A DNA stretch of 64,000 bases from Dactylorhiza incarnata (GCA_033032865.1 JAWHQI010000170.1:3655001-3719000), one strand, 5' to 3'; shown: positions 48,201 through 56,654, counted from the first letter of the stretch. Notes: a model not told the origin generated them from the sequence alone. Numbers and translations: made by a program.

Positions 48201-51200
48201 TTTGACTTTGACCTTTTGCCTACGTGGCTTGAATTGGGTCCCACCCTCGAAGAATACGGGTTCTACAAATATGCTCTCATCTAATCTAAAAATCTAAGTT
48301 TCGCAAATTTAACGCGTCGCTTACCGAATAACTCAAAATGGTCGAGATAATATTTCATGTCCACGAGCCAAAAACTAAAGGACACGGGACTCTATGAACC
48401 GTCAAATGATGGAGATGGGGCAACAACACTAAGGCTCTGTTTTTTTTTGGGGGGGGGGGGGGGGGGGGGGGTTGCAGCGGTGGCGGTTAAGTAAACGCCA
48501 CCGTTGTTTATACGTTTTTAGGGGCGGCGGTTAGAAACGCAAAATGCTAAGAATAGCATTTTTCTCTTAATACGTGACCGCCCCCTCGCCCCGCTTTTGC
48601 GCATCCGCGCACCTCTTCTCTCATTTTCGCTACTTTTCCTCTCAGTCGTCGCTTCAACTGGGTCTGCTTCATCACCGACAAGCACTGCTGCCTGATTTGA
48701 TTTTGGAGAATCGAAGCCAATCAGCATCCGACCCTCTTCTAGATTCCATCTCTTTCCTCTGTTTCCCAAGTTTTTTAGATTTGTTATAAAGGAGTTTGAT
48801 GCTGATGTTTGATTTCGGGAAAAAAGAAGCATGTTCTTAGTTGGTCCATTAGGCATAAATATGATTGTTTTTTTACAATACAAAAGTGTTTATGGGATAT
48901 GATCGGAATTTTTCCCTACGCTCAAAAGTGTTTAAATTCAATATTGATGTCTTTTTACACTGCAAAGTGTTTATCAATTCGATTTGTTTTGAGCTGTAAT
49001 TAGTGATCCAATTTTATAAATAATATGATCTTGCGAATTTTAAGTTTAAAAGTTTGATTATTTATGTTGTGAAATTAGTTCCAACCGCTACCACAGTTCA
49101 TGCTACCAAACAGATAAAACTAATTTCACGTTCATGACAATAGTGAAAACGTAGTTTGTCCAAACAACGCAACTGCGTTCATGACTGCAGTTTCCAACCA
49201 CTGCGTTCATGACTGCAGTTTCCAACCACTGCGTTCATGACTGCAGTTTCCAACCACTGCGTTCATGACCACCATCGCCGCGCCAAACAGAGCCTAAACC
49301 TACACTTGAGATCTCTCTTAAAATGATGATCCTCGTAATAATCATCCCTAAGATAATCGAGTCATGTCGAAGGATCAATACGATGAGCTCGTGCATGGGG
49401 ATAGAGTTGACAATAATCAACGTAGTGATCGTCTCTAGCATAATGTGATCGCGTCGGGGGTTGACACGATCTCTGGAAGTGATATACTGCGAATGAGAAT
49501 AATCATTGTAATAACATGAGGATCTCTCCGAAGTGGCTCTACAGAATCAGGTATAGATAGACTCATGGACTCGACATCCTCAAAATAAAGCACGAACCTT
49601 GTTCTGATACAAATTTGGCGCGATTAATGCAATGGACCTATACCAAATTCTAAAATGAAGTCGTAGGACAAATGCAAATCCACACAATCCAATGAACAAG
49701 AAACCGACGACCTAAACCCTAACTCTAATGCGTGCAAAATTTGAATCAAGTAATTACTTATGGCGCATAATTGATTAAACAATGTTAATTATGAAATCCT
49801 CGCACATGTGTCACAATTAATCACAAATCTTGCAATTCGAGTAAACATATAACAATTGCAAACTATTGAAAGTGCACAGAATTAAAGCATAGGGCGAATA
49901 AGAAATACACATCGAAGGAAGAAAATTAACCAAACTTGATCAGCGAGAAATATTGTTAGCAATAAATGAGAATATATGTACAATGTAAAAGGAAATGAAA
50001 CTACAATGTAAAAATTCACCAAAGAATCGATGTCAGTGGTGGTGGGGAAGCTCTGATGGTGGCGACGACTGTTCGGAAAGGAGAAAGTTGTTGTGTAGGA
50101 GTTGTTGGAGGGGAGAATTGGCTTTTGTGGGCTGATATTGGTTGGGATGGGCATTGGAGGGGATCAATTTTGAGGTGGAAATGATATGGATGGCTTGTGG
50201 TTGCTGTTGGAGGAGGTAGAAGGGGCTAGGCTGTTATTGATGGGCTGAATGTGGGTTGAAGGGGTTGTAAGGGGGAAGATAGCGGTTGGTCAGGGCTAGT
50301 GCGGGCATTTTGGGGGTAGATTTCAATGGAAGAGAGGCTGTGGAGGGTAGGACGACGTTGGGAAGGAAGTTCAGAGGATGCGGGGGTGGATGTCGGGATG
50401 GTGGAGGGTGTAGCAGGAGGCGGAGGAGGTTCCCGTGGCTGGGATGGGCGGTGGATGGCCGTGGGAACGAAAGAGGGGGTTGTCGGCAGGCTATAGGAGG
50501 GTTGGGGATGGATCTGTTGGCGGGAACAACGGTTGGAAGGAGGTACGGGCTCCTCAAAGTAGAGGGAGGCGACGGTTGGGGCGTCGCCACCCCCTGGAGC
50601 GCGTCACACCGCGCTGGGCTTCGACGCCGCACCGAAGGAAGAGGACCGAGCGGCTTCTTGTTTTTGAAACCTAACTTCTCAATAACTCCCTTTCAACCGA
50701 TTGCACGCATAATATAAAGGGGGGATTATGTTAAGTGATCTGATGACCCAAATCGTCCAATCACATTACTTGACCTAATTCCCAAAATATGAATCTAAAA
50801 AATAAAAATAAAAACATGAAAAGATGTAGAAAAATGAGTCTGACGTGATCACGAACTCTGATCGGTCATCTGACGATCCAAAAATGTCGATCTCATCATC
50901 ATCTGTAATATTGCGTGTAATCAATATCCATCAGTAGCACTATTATGATGCATTAGGACAGTATGGTAATTATAATAGCCTTACCCATATATAAGTGGGG
51001 GTAAAGAGTCTTAAGTCTTATCTTGAAATTCATGACTGAGAATCTCTCCTTTGAGAGGACTCTTTGGGGGAACCAACCTTTAGAGCTTGAAGCGAACATA
51101 CCTCACGAGTGTATCATGTTTATATTGTAATGCAATCCATTTCAATGTTTAACAACTAGGCCCGATTTGCCGCCTTCCCTCCTAAACCCAAAGTCGAGGG

Positions 51201-54200
51201 AATCCAGCGATCCAACATTCATCCAGCTTCTCACATGTCCAACCACTGATGATCGTAGTATCCTCCTTATGATTCCATCTGCAGTTAGTCTCCTCCTTCG
51301 GATTCCATCGGTTACCCTGCACGCTGCCGGAGGCTCCTCCAAGAACCGGCAACCAGTCCTCCGTCTGTTGCTTTGGGATTTCGACACACCATTTCTTATG
51401 CAGTTCTTCCGCAGTTCTAGAACTTGCTGCTTGCTCGCCCAACCCCGATTATTCTTCCCTCCGATGAACTTGTTGGCTTCCTTCGTCGGCGAAGCCTGCA
51501 ACTGCTAGGTCTCCGGGGTTCTTGCTCTCTACCTCCACCAACAACGGGGACTGCTCCCGTCTTTCACAAATTTCCAGTCATCTCTCTCCTCACTTCACCC
51601 TTCCCGAGCCATAAAACTCAGTCACCTCCTATTTTACTTAGCCGCAGACCCTCCTTTGGCATGATTCAACTGCTTCTAAGGCCAGAGGTATAACTCTTAT
51701 TTCTCTTGTGCTCAAATCATGTTAGCTTACTTTTAATGTTTAATTTTAATTTGACCTTTAATTCAGAGCTTGCCCCTAATTATCGTATTTTGTCTCTTTG
51801 TCGTTAATTTCTAAATGTCAATGTTCTACTTATTCCTTTCAAATAGGCATGTGGAAGATGTCTCATATTGCGGAATGCACGTGAATGTTGGGGTTTTATG
51901 CGTGTCAAGCTATTCTTCGGTTGAATATCACATGAAATTACTTGTGAAAGTTTACTTGCGACACCTTATTTTAAATTAGATCACAGATTTACTTTTAAAA
52001 TTAAAACCGAGATTTTGGAATACATCAATAACCTTAGCGAGAACCACCATTCAAATGTAATTTGGTAGGTGCATCAGCGCATGTCTCTCAAGGTTCAATG
52101 CTAGTGTTATTCTCATACAATCATCTTCTCTAGGTTCTAACATTTCACTCTATATTTTTTTGATCAAACTCGCCCTGAAATCACCTTATAAGCTGTGCAA
52201 GAATATTTTTCTTTCAAAAAAAAAACTATCCCAGTTTGTGATTTCCAAGGATGGGCATGATTTCTTCAAATACTTTGCTGTGGTAACAAGTGTGGAAGCA
52301 ATTGCTGATAGTGCAGCCAGTGTACTTTCATGCACTTGTTTTGTAACTAACATATTTATATTGTACAGATTTTTTTTACATTTAGTTTATATCTATAGCA
52401 GATTTTGCAAAATTTGACTTTAAAGGAATATTAATCTGCCTAGCTATGATGAACTTATTCGATCAGAACACTGTTCTTTCAATAGTTTAAATTTCAAATT
52501 TTATTTATCAAGTAATGTTAGAGGTGCTTAGAAAAAGAATGGAATGTACTTGGAAGTATTAAAGTGCACATGCACATTATTGAATGAATTTTTCTGATGA
52601 TTCTACTGTTCTTCATCATTAAACTCAAAGCAACTTAGTGCTATGACTCAACATCTAGCTGTTATGTATACTTATTGACTTTATTATATTCAAGAAAGAA
52701 GATCATATATATGAACCCATGTCTATGCTATAATAGCTTTAATAAGAATTAAATGCTCAGTACTTCCTTATCGTGAAACATTTTATTATTCACGCATTTT
52801 ATAGGTACAAGGCTAATTCATGTATGTCTAGCTATATCTTCATGCTCAAAAGGAAAAAAAAAGGCAGCACGGTGCACAAAGCATCCCCGCGCAGCGAGGG
52901 TCCGGGGAAGGGTCCCACCACAAGGGTGAAATGTAGGCAAAGCTTACCCTGCATTTTTGCAAGAGGCTGCTTCCTAAAGAAATCCGACAAAAATATCTCA
53001 TCATAAAAATTGGCCAGAAGATACCATATCTTTAGTGACACAGCCAAATTCGACAAAACAAACATGAAATATATATTTTTCACAGTATCATAAAAACAGA
53101 AAACATACTGTCATAAGCCTCCTTATACATATCCACCAGGCGAGAGCCAATCCCTTTTCTATAGTACTCCCAATCGATGGGTTCTGGTTCCTAAGTTAAA
53201 AAAAATTGCATGTCAATCAGTTACCAAACAAAACATATAATGAAGCCATAAACATGACCAAAACAAATGCTTTGAAAATTTAAAATATCTACAGCTGATA
53301 ACATATCAGTATGTACAATTCAAGGAAGAGATATGTGACAAAGCAAGAGACCGGTGAAAAAATGATGACGGGTCTCTTCGTGATGCACTCGTAGTCGCAT
53401 CCGATGGGATTAATGCAATGCAAAATAATTCTAGGTGTAATTTAAATTAAAGAAAGCGATATTAGATTCAACAAAGCCAATTTGAAGCGCAACCTACAAC
53501 AAATTAGAAATTTAATTTAATTTAGCGATAAAAAGCATTCGACGACCAACAATCCTGCAATAATCAATATGAACCAAAATAGCAAACTAGTTATGCAACT
53601 CAATGAACAAAAATAGCAACCCAATGAAGGGTTGATCCTTCAATGCCCAAGAGGATGATCGAAACTTTTTGCGTCTCTGTGGTCCATTGTATGTCGAAGA
53701 ATTGTTCCACATTGACAACTTATCCTATAGAGTCAGATATGTTGAAGTATGGTTCCTACAAGGATGGAGGGCATGGGTGGTAGGGTTGCCCATGGATGGG
53801 CTCATCGAGGGAATTTCAAGTAGAAGTCGGAGGAGGGAGGATGGATTGCAACGGAGTTATGGAAACTCAAGCACGATTGTGTGAAGATTCTCCATACTAG
53901 CCTAAATACATTGCACGGGCGCTTGCAGCGAAGCCATCATCCCATCGTGAACCTCTAGCCGGTTGATTAGTGTTGAAACCAAGACTTGGTCTCTTGTGGA
54001 GTTCGGGGTCCCCAAAAGAGGGGGTGACCTCACACCTACTTCTCTCAAGGGAGAGCGCTAGGCTGAAGGCTTAGGAAACTAGGAACAAGACCAAGGGCTC
54101 AGTGAGGAGGTCCCACCACACACCCGGAAGATCTTAGAGCGCTTCCCCTCCTAAGCCAATGCTGAGCTTGGGGCACCTTTGGAGGCACTCTTCCCCCACC

Positions 54201-56020
54201 AAAGAAGCCTAGGGGGAGAGTGGCCTAAAGAGAGAGATATGCCTTCAAAGGTGCCCCCTTGATCCTATTTATAGAATTCCTTGCTTGGTCTGCCAATAGC
54301 GAGATTCTGGCTTAAGAGATTACGAAAATGCCCTCAGGTTTGGCCTGCCAACAGCCAAATCCCGCCATTCCGAGGCGCTAAACGCAGACCGCTTCCTCTT
54401 CTTAGGGTTGGGCGAGAGGGGGCAGGCCGCCTCCCTTGCTCGCCCCCTACTGGGGCTGGGCGAGCGGGAGGCCGCCCGCCTCCACCACTCGCCCCCCTAC
54501 TGGGCTGGGCGAGTGGGAAACCGCCCGCCTCCACCACTCGCCCCCTTACAGGGCTAGGCGAGTGGGAGGCCGCCCGCCTCCACCACTCGCCCCCTTACGG
54601 GGCTGGGCGAGTGGGAGGTCGCCCGCCTCCAACACACGCCACCTTACGGGGCTGGGCGAGTGGGAGGCATGTCGCCTCCACCACTCGCCCCCCTACGGGG
54701 CTTGGCAAGTGGGAGGCCGTCTGCCTCCCCAGCTCGCCCGCCTAAGGGGCTGGGCGAGTGGGAGGTCGCCCGCCTCCCCAGCTCGTCCTCCTAAGGGGCT
54801 GGGCGATCGGGAGGTCGCCCGCCTCCCCATCTCGCCCGCCTAAGGGGTTGGGCGAGCGGGAGGCCGCTCGCCCCCCTTACTGGGTCCGCCCAGAAATTCT
54901 CCTGCCCCCCCTACTTGCCTGGGGCAGTGCCAAAAAATACCGGGCCTAAAGACACCCTGGACCCCGGGGACCCACACGGCGAATACAGGGTTGTACAATT
55001 AGGGTTTTCTCTGTGGCATCAATTTGTTTCTACCATGGCTCGCGTGTGGCATGCACGGGAGATGACCAGGGAAGCCGAATGGTCGGGTCAGCATAAACGA
55101 ATGTCTATCCTAGTAAGAGTTTGATGGTGTGTGGATCTGCCCCGACAGGCCCATCGGTTATTTGCTAGGCTAGCGGGATGTTAGGGCTCAGAGTGCGACA
55201 TATGCCTTAGGTGGAGAATCATAGAGCCATGGGAGTTGACGTGCGCATAGATTAAAGCTGGTTCCCGCTAGTGAGGAACGTGCGGCCGGAGGAGGTGCAT
55301 CAAGCAATGTTACCCCTAGGGTAAATATGGGTAGCCGGTGGTGGGCATAGGGTGGAGAGGTGTTGGGGGGATGTCAAAGCAATGTTACACCTAAGTGTGC
55401 GCATGTGTGTATTTGCTTCCTTGTGAGTGGTTTCTAGTGCATATGTGCCTTGTTCGTGTGTAGATTGTTGGCTCACAATGATCACTTTCTCTTTGATCTA
55501 TTAATTTGAAACCTGCTATCAGCTAAACAATATTACCAATTTCCTAATTTTTCCCTAAACCCAATCGAACTCTCAATCATTAAAATAACGTAAACCTACT
55601 ATGATTTTACTCTCAATCTACGATGAAGGCAACGACCCTGAAGCAAATATACAAAAGAAATTTTGTCAGGATCAATAAAAATCACATGAAGCAAATATAC
55701 AATAGACATAACACTATACTAACTTCAGCATCTGTGAATGGCAACACCAGAACCCGTCCTAAAATATAAATAAAATGGCCTCATACCCACTGAAAAAACA
55801 TAAGGAGTACAAAGGGAAACCCTAGATCCGGGATAGGAAAAAGAACCTGGCTGAATTTGGTTTGCAGCTGCTGGTTAACCTCGTCAAAGGCGTGGCGGAG
55901 GTTGGCAAACTCCTTTCGCGCCTCGTCGGTGACGATCAACTTCGCCATGCCCTCCCAGTCAATCGCTTTAGTCGCCTTGACAGCGGTCTCTACCACCTTC
56001 TTCGTCCCGCTTCCGCTCAT
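24127..56020 (-). CDS. ATPQ: Mitochondrial ATP synthase subunit d, five exons across about 32 kb
   Basis: Subunit d belongs to the peripheral stalk of the mitochondrial F1Fo ATP synthase. Exons on the minus strand: 55847-56020, 53109-53190, 25460-25524, 24332-24418, 24127-24240. Every junction is GT-AG. The pieces total 522 nt, an uninterrupted frame of 173 aa (Arabidopsis has 168). Motifs in order: [114 protein letters not shown]. The start is the first ATG of the conserved N-terminus (MSGSGTKK). Intron sizes are about 2.66 kb (contains a solo LTR), 27.6 kb (contains a 15.5-kb Tat element and other insertions), 1.04 kb (contains a foldback MITE) and 91 bp. Introns 3 and 4 end in CT-repeat polypyrimidine tracts. 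Oddities are an Arg where relatives usually have Ser at the exon 2/3 junction codon and a four-residue extension (GPPQ) after WGY. It appears intact; whether it is expressed across the giant intron is not visible. Confidence 0.92.
24332..24418 (-). CDS. ATPQ: ATPQ exon 4
   Basis: 29 codons, LVELKEAEQ to AEVKELK. The acceptor follows a (CT)n tract. Confidence 0.92.
24568..24918. mobile_element. Near-palindromic foldback MITE in ATPQ intron 3
   Basis: The 351-bp element begins GGGCTTCGTACCG and ends CCACGCCAAACGAAGCC. Its two halves (about 24590-24725 and 24745-24865) are inverted copies of the MITE core: gaacataaaagtggatgaaa against ttcatccacttttatgttc, and caccaagaaaataaaactag against its complement. 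The transcript would form a hairpin of well over 100 bp. The flanks are TTA on the left and TAA on the right. Confidence 0.8.
25003..25028. repeat. (AAT)n microsatellite in ATPQ intron 3
   Basis: About eight AAT triplets follow a poly-T stretch. Confidence 0.8.
25460..25524 (-). CDS. ATPQ: ATPQ exon 3
   Basis: 65 nt encoding [20 protein letters not shown] and L. Acceptor tttacag, donor gtgaga. It is separated from exon 2 by 27,584 bp. Confidence 0.9.
25525..27391. other. 3' part of ATPQ intron 2, non-coding
   Basis: No host gene recognised. The 26280-26870 stretch is G-rich (tggaagggtggggaggg, gggatgggaatggt). It resembles in style, but does not match in detail, the G-rich segment at 27660-28250. 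26880-27390 reads like decayed mobile-element coding DNA without an assignable domain. Confidence 0.45.
27392..28287. repeat. 2.85-kb duplicated segment, copy 1, left part
   Basis: From 'tgaatcaagtaattact' to 'ctgggctccaacgtcgc' it matches 49742 to about 50628. The Tat element then interrupts it, and the match resumes at 43804. The last five bases (28283-28287, GTCGC) are the target-site duplication. Confidence 0.9.
28806..30539. mobile_element. hAT-like non-autonomous element (outer)
   Basis: Begins TAGGCCTGTGCG and ends GCAGGCCTACGG. Flanking direct repeats match at 7 of 8 positions (CTGCTCG at 28799-28805 and 30540-30546). The empty state is seen in the other LTR at about 42930. Its ends are packed with AACCGAACCG/CGGTTCGGTT repeats. 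There is no transposase frame. Confidence 0.8.
29346..30349. mobile_element. hAT-like non-autonomous element (inner, nested)
   Basis: CAGGCCTGTAACGG at the left and TTGCTTACAGGCCT at the right are inverted termini of the same family, again with CGGTTYGGTT subterminal repeats. The flanks share TAGAGG (29340-29345, 30352-30357). The interior is AT-rich, with no transposase seen. Confidence 0.65.
31392..31408 (-). other. Polypurine tract of the Tat element
   Basis: On the minus strand GAAGAGCGGGGATTG directly precedes the LTR start TGTACAACCC. The same tract precedes the LTR at 58263. Confidence 0.7.
31505..31513 (+). promoter_or_regulatory. TATA box of antisense gene 1 (element 1)
   Basis: CTATAAATA, 84 bp upstream of the ATG at 31589. 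Confidence 0.6.
31589..32776 (+). pseudogene. Tat antisense gene 1, four exons, frameshifted
   Basis: Exons 31589-31806, 31868-31961, 32029-32268 and 32343-32776, all with GT-AG borders and matching phases (intron donors gtatga, gtacgc, gtaagc). A 17-bp tandem duplication in exon 1 (about 31667-31700, gcctggatgaatcggcc twice) shifts the frame into a stop. Without it the exons sum to a whole number of codons (323 with stop). Visible content: [14 protein letters not shown] start, a Pro-rich middle, then a charged predicted helical region ([35 protein letters not shown]) and a Gly/Arg tail. I recognise no enzyme motif. It lies antisense to gag-pol, next to the 3' LTR. It occupies the same place as 58440-60065. 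Confidence 0.7.
32777..33150 (+). other. Spacer between the two antisense genes, rich in CTCGC
   Basis: No coding frame fits. TCTCGC/CTCGC occurs about a dozen times in under 400 bp. It must hold the 3' end of antisense gene 1 and the promoter of gene 2. Confidence 0.55.
33151..33160 (+). promoter_or_regulatory. TATA box of antisense gene 2 (element 1)
   Basis: CTATAAATAG, 124 bp upstream of the ATG at 33275. The identical 10-mer sits upstream of the counterpart gene at 60440 and in the solo LTR at 20342. Confidence 0.65.
33275..35235 (+). pseudogene. Tat antisense gene 2 ('putative gypsy type transposon' domain), four exons, one in-frame stop
   Basis: Exons 33275-33526, 33618-34032, 34104-34834 and 34906-35235, all GT-AG, phases consistent (576 codons with the final stop). 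The N-terminal half carries the domain known in plants as Transposase_28/putative gypsy type transposon: [16 protein letters not shown], then [20 protein letters not shown] and FRKLFSF. The second half is Lys/Ser-rich ([11 protein letters not shown]) followed by a long predicted coiled coil ([32 protein letters not shown]) and an acidic tail. TGA at 34196-34198 interrupts exon 3. The function is unknown; the basic patch plus coiled coil would suit a nuclear, self-associating protein, which is inference. Confidence 0.75.
35236..35755. other. 3' flank of antisense gene 2
   Basis: Non-coding, still speckled with CTCGC/GCGAG motifs. It leads into the tandem array. Confidence 0.5.
35756..36735. 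repeat. Tandem array, about 97-bp unit, 10 copies
   Basis: CTAGTGAGAGCC recurs at about 35799, 35894, 35991, 36090, 36187, 36282, 36379, 36476, 36573 and 36671, giving steps of 95-99 bp. The units are highly alike. Because 97 is not a multiple of three, the repeated peptides seen in each frame are incidental. The array lies between pol and the antisense genes. Confidence 0.95.
36805..40271 (-). pseudogene. Tat pol: RT, RNase H, second RNase H, integrase
   Basis: From 40271 downward: N-terminal acidic region, [13 protein letters not shown], the RT with [20 protein letters not shown] and YVDDLL (catalytic DD), RNase H ([18 protein letters not shown]), a second RNase H-like domain ([29 protein letters not shown]), the integrase zinc finger ([17 protein letters not shown]) and core ([33 protein letters not shown]). 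Disruptions: TGA at 39216-39218 in RT, TAG at 38727-38729 between the RNase H parts, a one-base frameshift at about 37505-37530 in a G/A run within integrase, and TAA at 36871. It cannot make an intact polyprotein. Confidence 0.9.
40272..42364 (-). pseudogene. Tat gag and protease
   Basis: The first ATG in frame is at 42364 ([19 protein letters not shown]). The capsid region contains [36 protein letters not shown] and [12 protein letters not shown]. The knuckle [14 protein letters not shown] and the protease motif [13 protein letters not shown] follow. A TAA at 42140-42142 and a frameshift in a 12-C run (40455-40466) break it. Long C runs (42170-42185, 40816-40840) encode poly-Gly and may be unstable in vivo or in sequencing. 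The remaining 40272-40454 stretch continues the protease in another frame. Confidence 0.87.
42400..42420 (-). other. Primer-binding-site region of the Tat element
   Basis: Directly inside the 5' LTR the minus strand reads TTTTGGTGCGGTGAGCG, resembling the TTTTGGYGCCG start seen in Tat-lineage elements. The primer tRNA is not identified. Confidence 0.55.
42421..43798 (-). repeat. 5' LTR of the Tat element
   Basis: 1378 bp, TGTTGAAACC at the plus-strand left end and GGTTGTACA at the right. TATA box (minus strand CCTATAAATAAG) at about 42711-42722. It represents the state before the hAT insertion of the other LTR. The right flank GTCGC completes the target duplication. Confidence 0.93.
43804..45758. 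repeat. 2.85-kb duplicated segment, copy 1, right part
   Basis: From 'accgaaggaagaggaccgag' it matches about 50629-52587, mid-90s per cent identity by eye. It includes a segment open in both copies (about 45413-45495) and a pyrimidine-rich promoter-like stretch (44740-44860). Confidence 0.9.
45413..45495 (+). other. Exon-like conserved frame in duplicated segment, copy 1
   Basis: After a pyrimidine/AG acceptor-like site (ttatctcag) the frame reads [19 protein letters not shown], then EAIADSAAS, before a GTGTAC donor-like site. The copy at about 52227-52318 keeps the frame with a 3-bp indel and few changes. I do not recognise the protein. It may be a captured gene fragment. Confidence 0.35.
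45759..46517. other. Intron 2 DNA between repeats
   Basis: No gene. A short tandem motif 'atccgacatgtct' / 'ccgacatct' recurs at about 46063-46145. Confidence 0.5.
46518..47212. mobile_element. Non-autonomous DNA transposon with about 43-bp TIRs (hAT-like)
   Basis: The left end GAGCAATGTTATATGCAG..CCGCTTTTGGCTTTATGCAGG has its inverse at the right end, where the terminal repeat is present twice in tandem (about 47108-47155 and 47170-47212). Flanks match at 7 of 8 bases (46510-46517 TTTATTTT, 47213-47220 TTTATTTA), fitting an 8-bp duplication. There is no transposase; the interior has a direct repeat 'cgcaaggttgaaggctcatcg' (46821, 46911). Confidence 0.7.
47400..48087 (+). pseudogene. Chromovirus-type gag knuckle and protease fragment
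   Basis: Reads [21 protein letters not shown], a stop, [21 protein letters not shown] (the CCHC knuckle), then [20 protein letters not shown], the protease [21 protein letters not shown] segment in a shifted frame and [15 protein letters not shown] at the protease/RT border. Several stops and frameshifts. It ends abruptly at a Tat-type LTR. Confidence 0.75.
48088..48267 (-). repeat. Tat-family LTR fragment
   Basis: Matches the end of the LTR at 58075-58263 (ctcgcccaggccttctgctacc, gttgacctttgactttgacc, cgcctacgtggcttgaattggg) and ends GGGTTCTACA where intact LTRs end GGGTTGTACA. It is fused to the chromovirus fragment on its left. Confidence 0.75.
48433..49294. mobile_element. PIF/Harbinger-like non-autonomous element, 862 bp
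   Basis: Starts GGCTCTGTTTTTTTTTGGGG and ends CGCGCCAAACAGAGCC, with TAA on both sides (48430-48432, 49295-49297). It carries a 23-G run (48449-48471) and, near its right end, three direct copies of 'tgcgttcatgactgcagtttccaaccac'. No transposase. Confidence 0.78.
49298..49741 (-). pseudogene. Decayed 5' end of a minus-strand LTR retrotransposon (PBS and start of gag)
   Basis: On the minus strand TTGTATCAGAACAAGG (about 49599-49614) resembles the initiator-Met tRNA PBS (TGGTATCAGAGC). It is followed by broken Arg/Asp/Tyr-rich coding DNA ([29 protein letters not shown]), typical of plant gypsy gag N-termini. Confidence 0.45.
49742..52587. repeat. 2.85-kb duplicated segment, copy 2 (unoccupied)
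   Basis: Continuous counterpart of 27392-28287 plus 43804-45758. At about 50620-50630 it reads cgacgccgcaccgaagg where copy 1 has GTCGC, Tat element, GTCGC. It could be an LTR of the retrotransposon whose PBS-like site lies at 49599, since its minus strand could begin TGTGCATGTGC near 52580, but copy 1 lacks the adjoining sequence. Confidence 0.88.
52588..52860. other. ATPQ intron 2 near exon 2
   Basis: AT-rich with no further element recognised before the SINE. Confidence 0.5.
52861..52975 (-). mobile_element. Au-type SINE fragment in ATPQ intron 2
   Basis: On the minus strand AGCCTCTTGC, ATGCAGGGTAAGCTTTGCC, GACCCTCGCTGCGCGGGGATGC and TTTGTGCACCGTGCTGCC: the tRNA-unrelated half of the Au SINE. 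The tRNA-related half is missing. Confidence 0.75.
53109..53190 (-). CDS. ATPQ: ATPQ exon 2
   Basis: 82 nt encoding [20 protein letters not shown] and MYKEAYD plus one base. Acceptor ...acttag, donor gtatgt, phase 1. Confidence 0.92.
53191..53970. other. ATPQ intron 1, 3' part
   Basis: AT-rich. I see no element or gene beyond a short open frame (53669-53884) without recognisable domain. Confidence 0.5.
53971..54997 (-). repeat. Solo LTR of Tat-related family in ATPQ intron 1
   Basis: 1027 bp from TGTTGAAACC to GGGTTGTACA with a perfect duplication ATTAG (53966-53970, 54998-55002). It shares with the complete element's LTR the blocks 'tctcttgtggag', 'gaggaggtccc', 'cccggaagatc', 'gagcgcttcccctcc' and a TATA box on the minus strand at about 54263-54275. 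It differs in carrying a 49-bp minisatellite. Confidence 0.9.
54405..54890. repeat. GC-rich minisatellite, about 49-bp unit, about 9-10 copies, inside the solo LTR
   Basis: GCTGGGCGAGTGGGAGG recurs every 49-50 bp from about 54454 to 54847. Each unit holds inverted gcgagtgggaggcc / cctccaccactcgcc arms, so a unit can form a small hairpin. Confidence 0.92.
55003..55846. other. ATPQ intron 1, 5' part
   Basis: No gene or element recognised. Confidence 0.5.
55847..56020 (-). CDS. ATPQ: ATPQ exon 1
   Basis: 58 codons, MSGSGTKK to QLQTKFSQ. The donor GTTCTT follows CAG directly. Confidence 0.93.
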
Positions 56021-56221
56021 CCTTTCACTCTTCAACTCGCGATATCCGACGGAAGATGAACGGAAATGTCAATGGAGAGTTCTCCGGCAACTGGTCCTCG
56101 GCGAGAGTAGATTCACGCGAGAATGGAGATAGCAGTCGGGGGCAACGGGAGATGAGATAAAAACAACTTTTTAGGGTAGATAAATAAGCTTTGAATTAAT
56201 TTCATCAATATTTCATTAAGC

Positions 56222-56434
56222 TTGCATATTGTAATGAAAATTTTTTTGGTGAGAAACTCTCACCTAATAATAGGTGTGGATATAAGTAGTTTCATTTTAC
56301 ACGGAGCGGGACTCACACCATTTCGAAATCTTCTCGCGCACGACTCAAAAATCCTCCCCGACGACGGCGATATCGACGACGCTTCCTCTTACTTCTGGAT
56401 AAGCGGCTTCATTTACTCCGGCGAAAAGTATTAA
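56222..56434 (+). other. Unidentified short open frame divergent from ATPQ
   Basis: The plus-strand frame ends in SSFILHGAGLTPFRNLLAHD, then SKILPDDGDIDDASSYFWIS, GFIYSGEKY and a stop. The composition looks protein-like rather than random, and the start is 200 bp from the ATPQ ATG, so it may be a gene-fragment exon or part of a divergently transcribed gene. I do not recognise it. Confidence 0.3.
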
Positions 56435-56654
56435 AACTCATCTCCCTAAACGGCGACGCCGAATTAAGAAGGAACATTACTAGGCGAAGGTCTCTTGGTA
56501 TGTTTTCTTTGACATTATACATTAACCTACCTACCGTGATGTGTCCGATGCTCTGCAACTTCTTCCTATTCAGAAAACTTTGAATCCCTCGTAATTAACT
56601 TTGTATTAGGTATATAATGCAGGAAATTACAAAATACTCCGGCGACAAGGTAAG

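Noticed and set aside
54281..54949. Repeat proteins of [21 protein letters not shown] type
   Set aside because: Translation of the 49-bp minisatellite inside a solo LTR.
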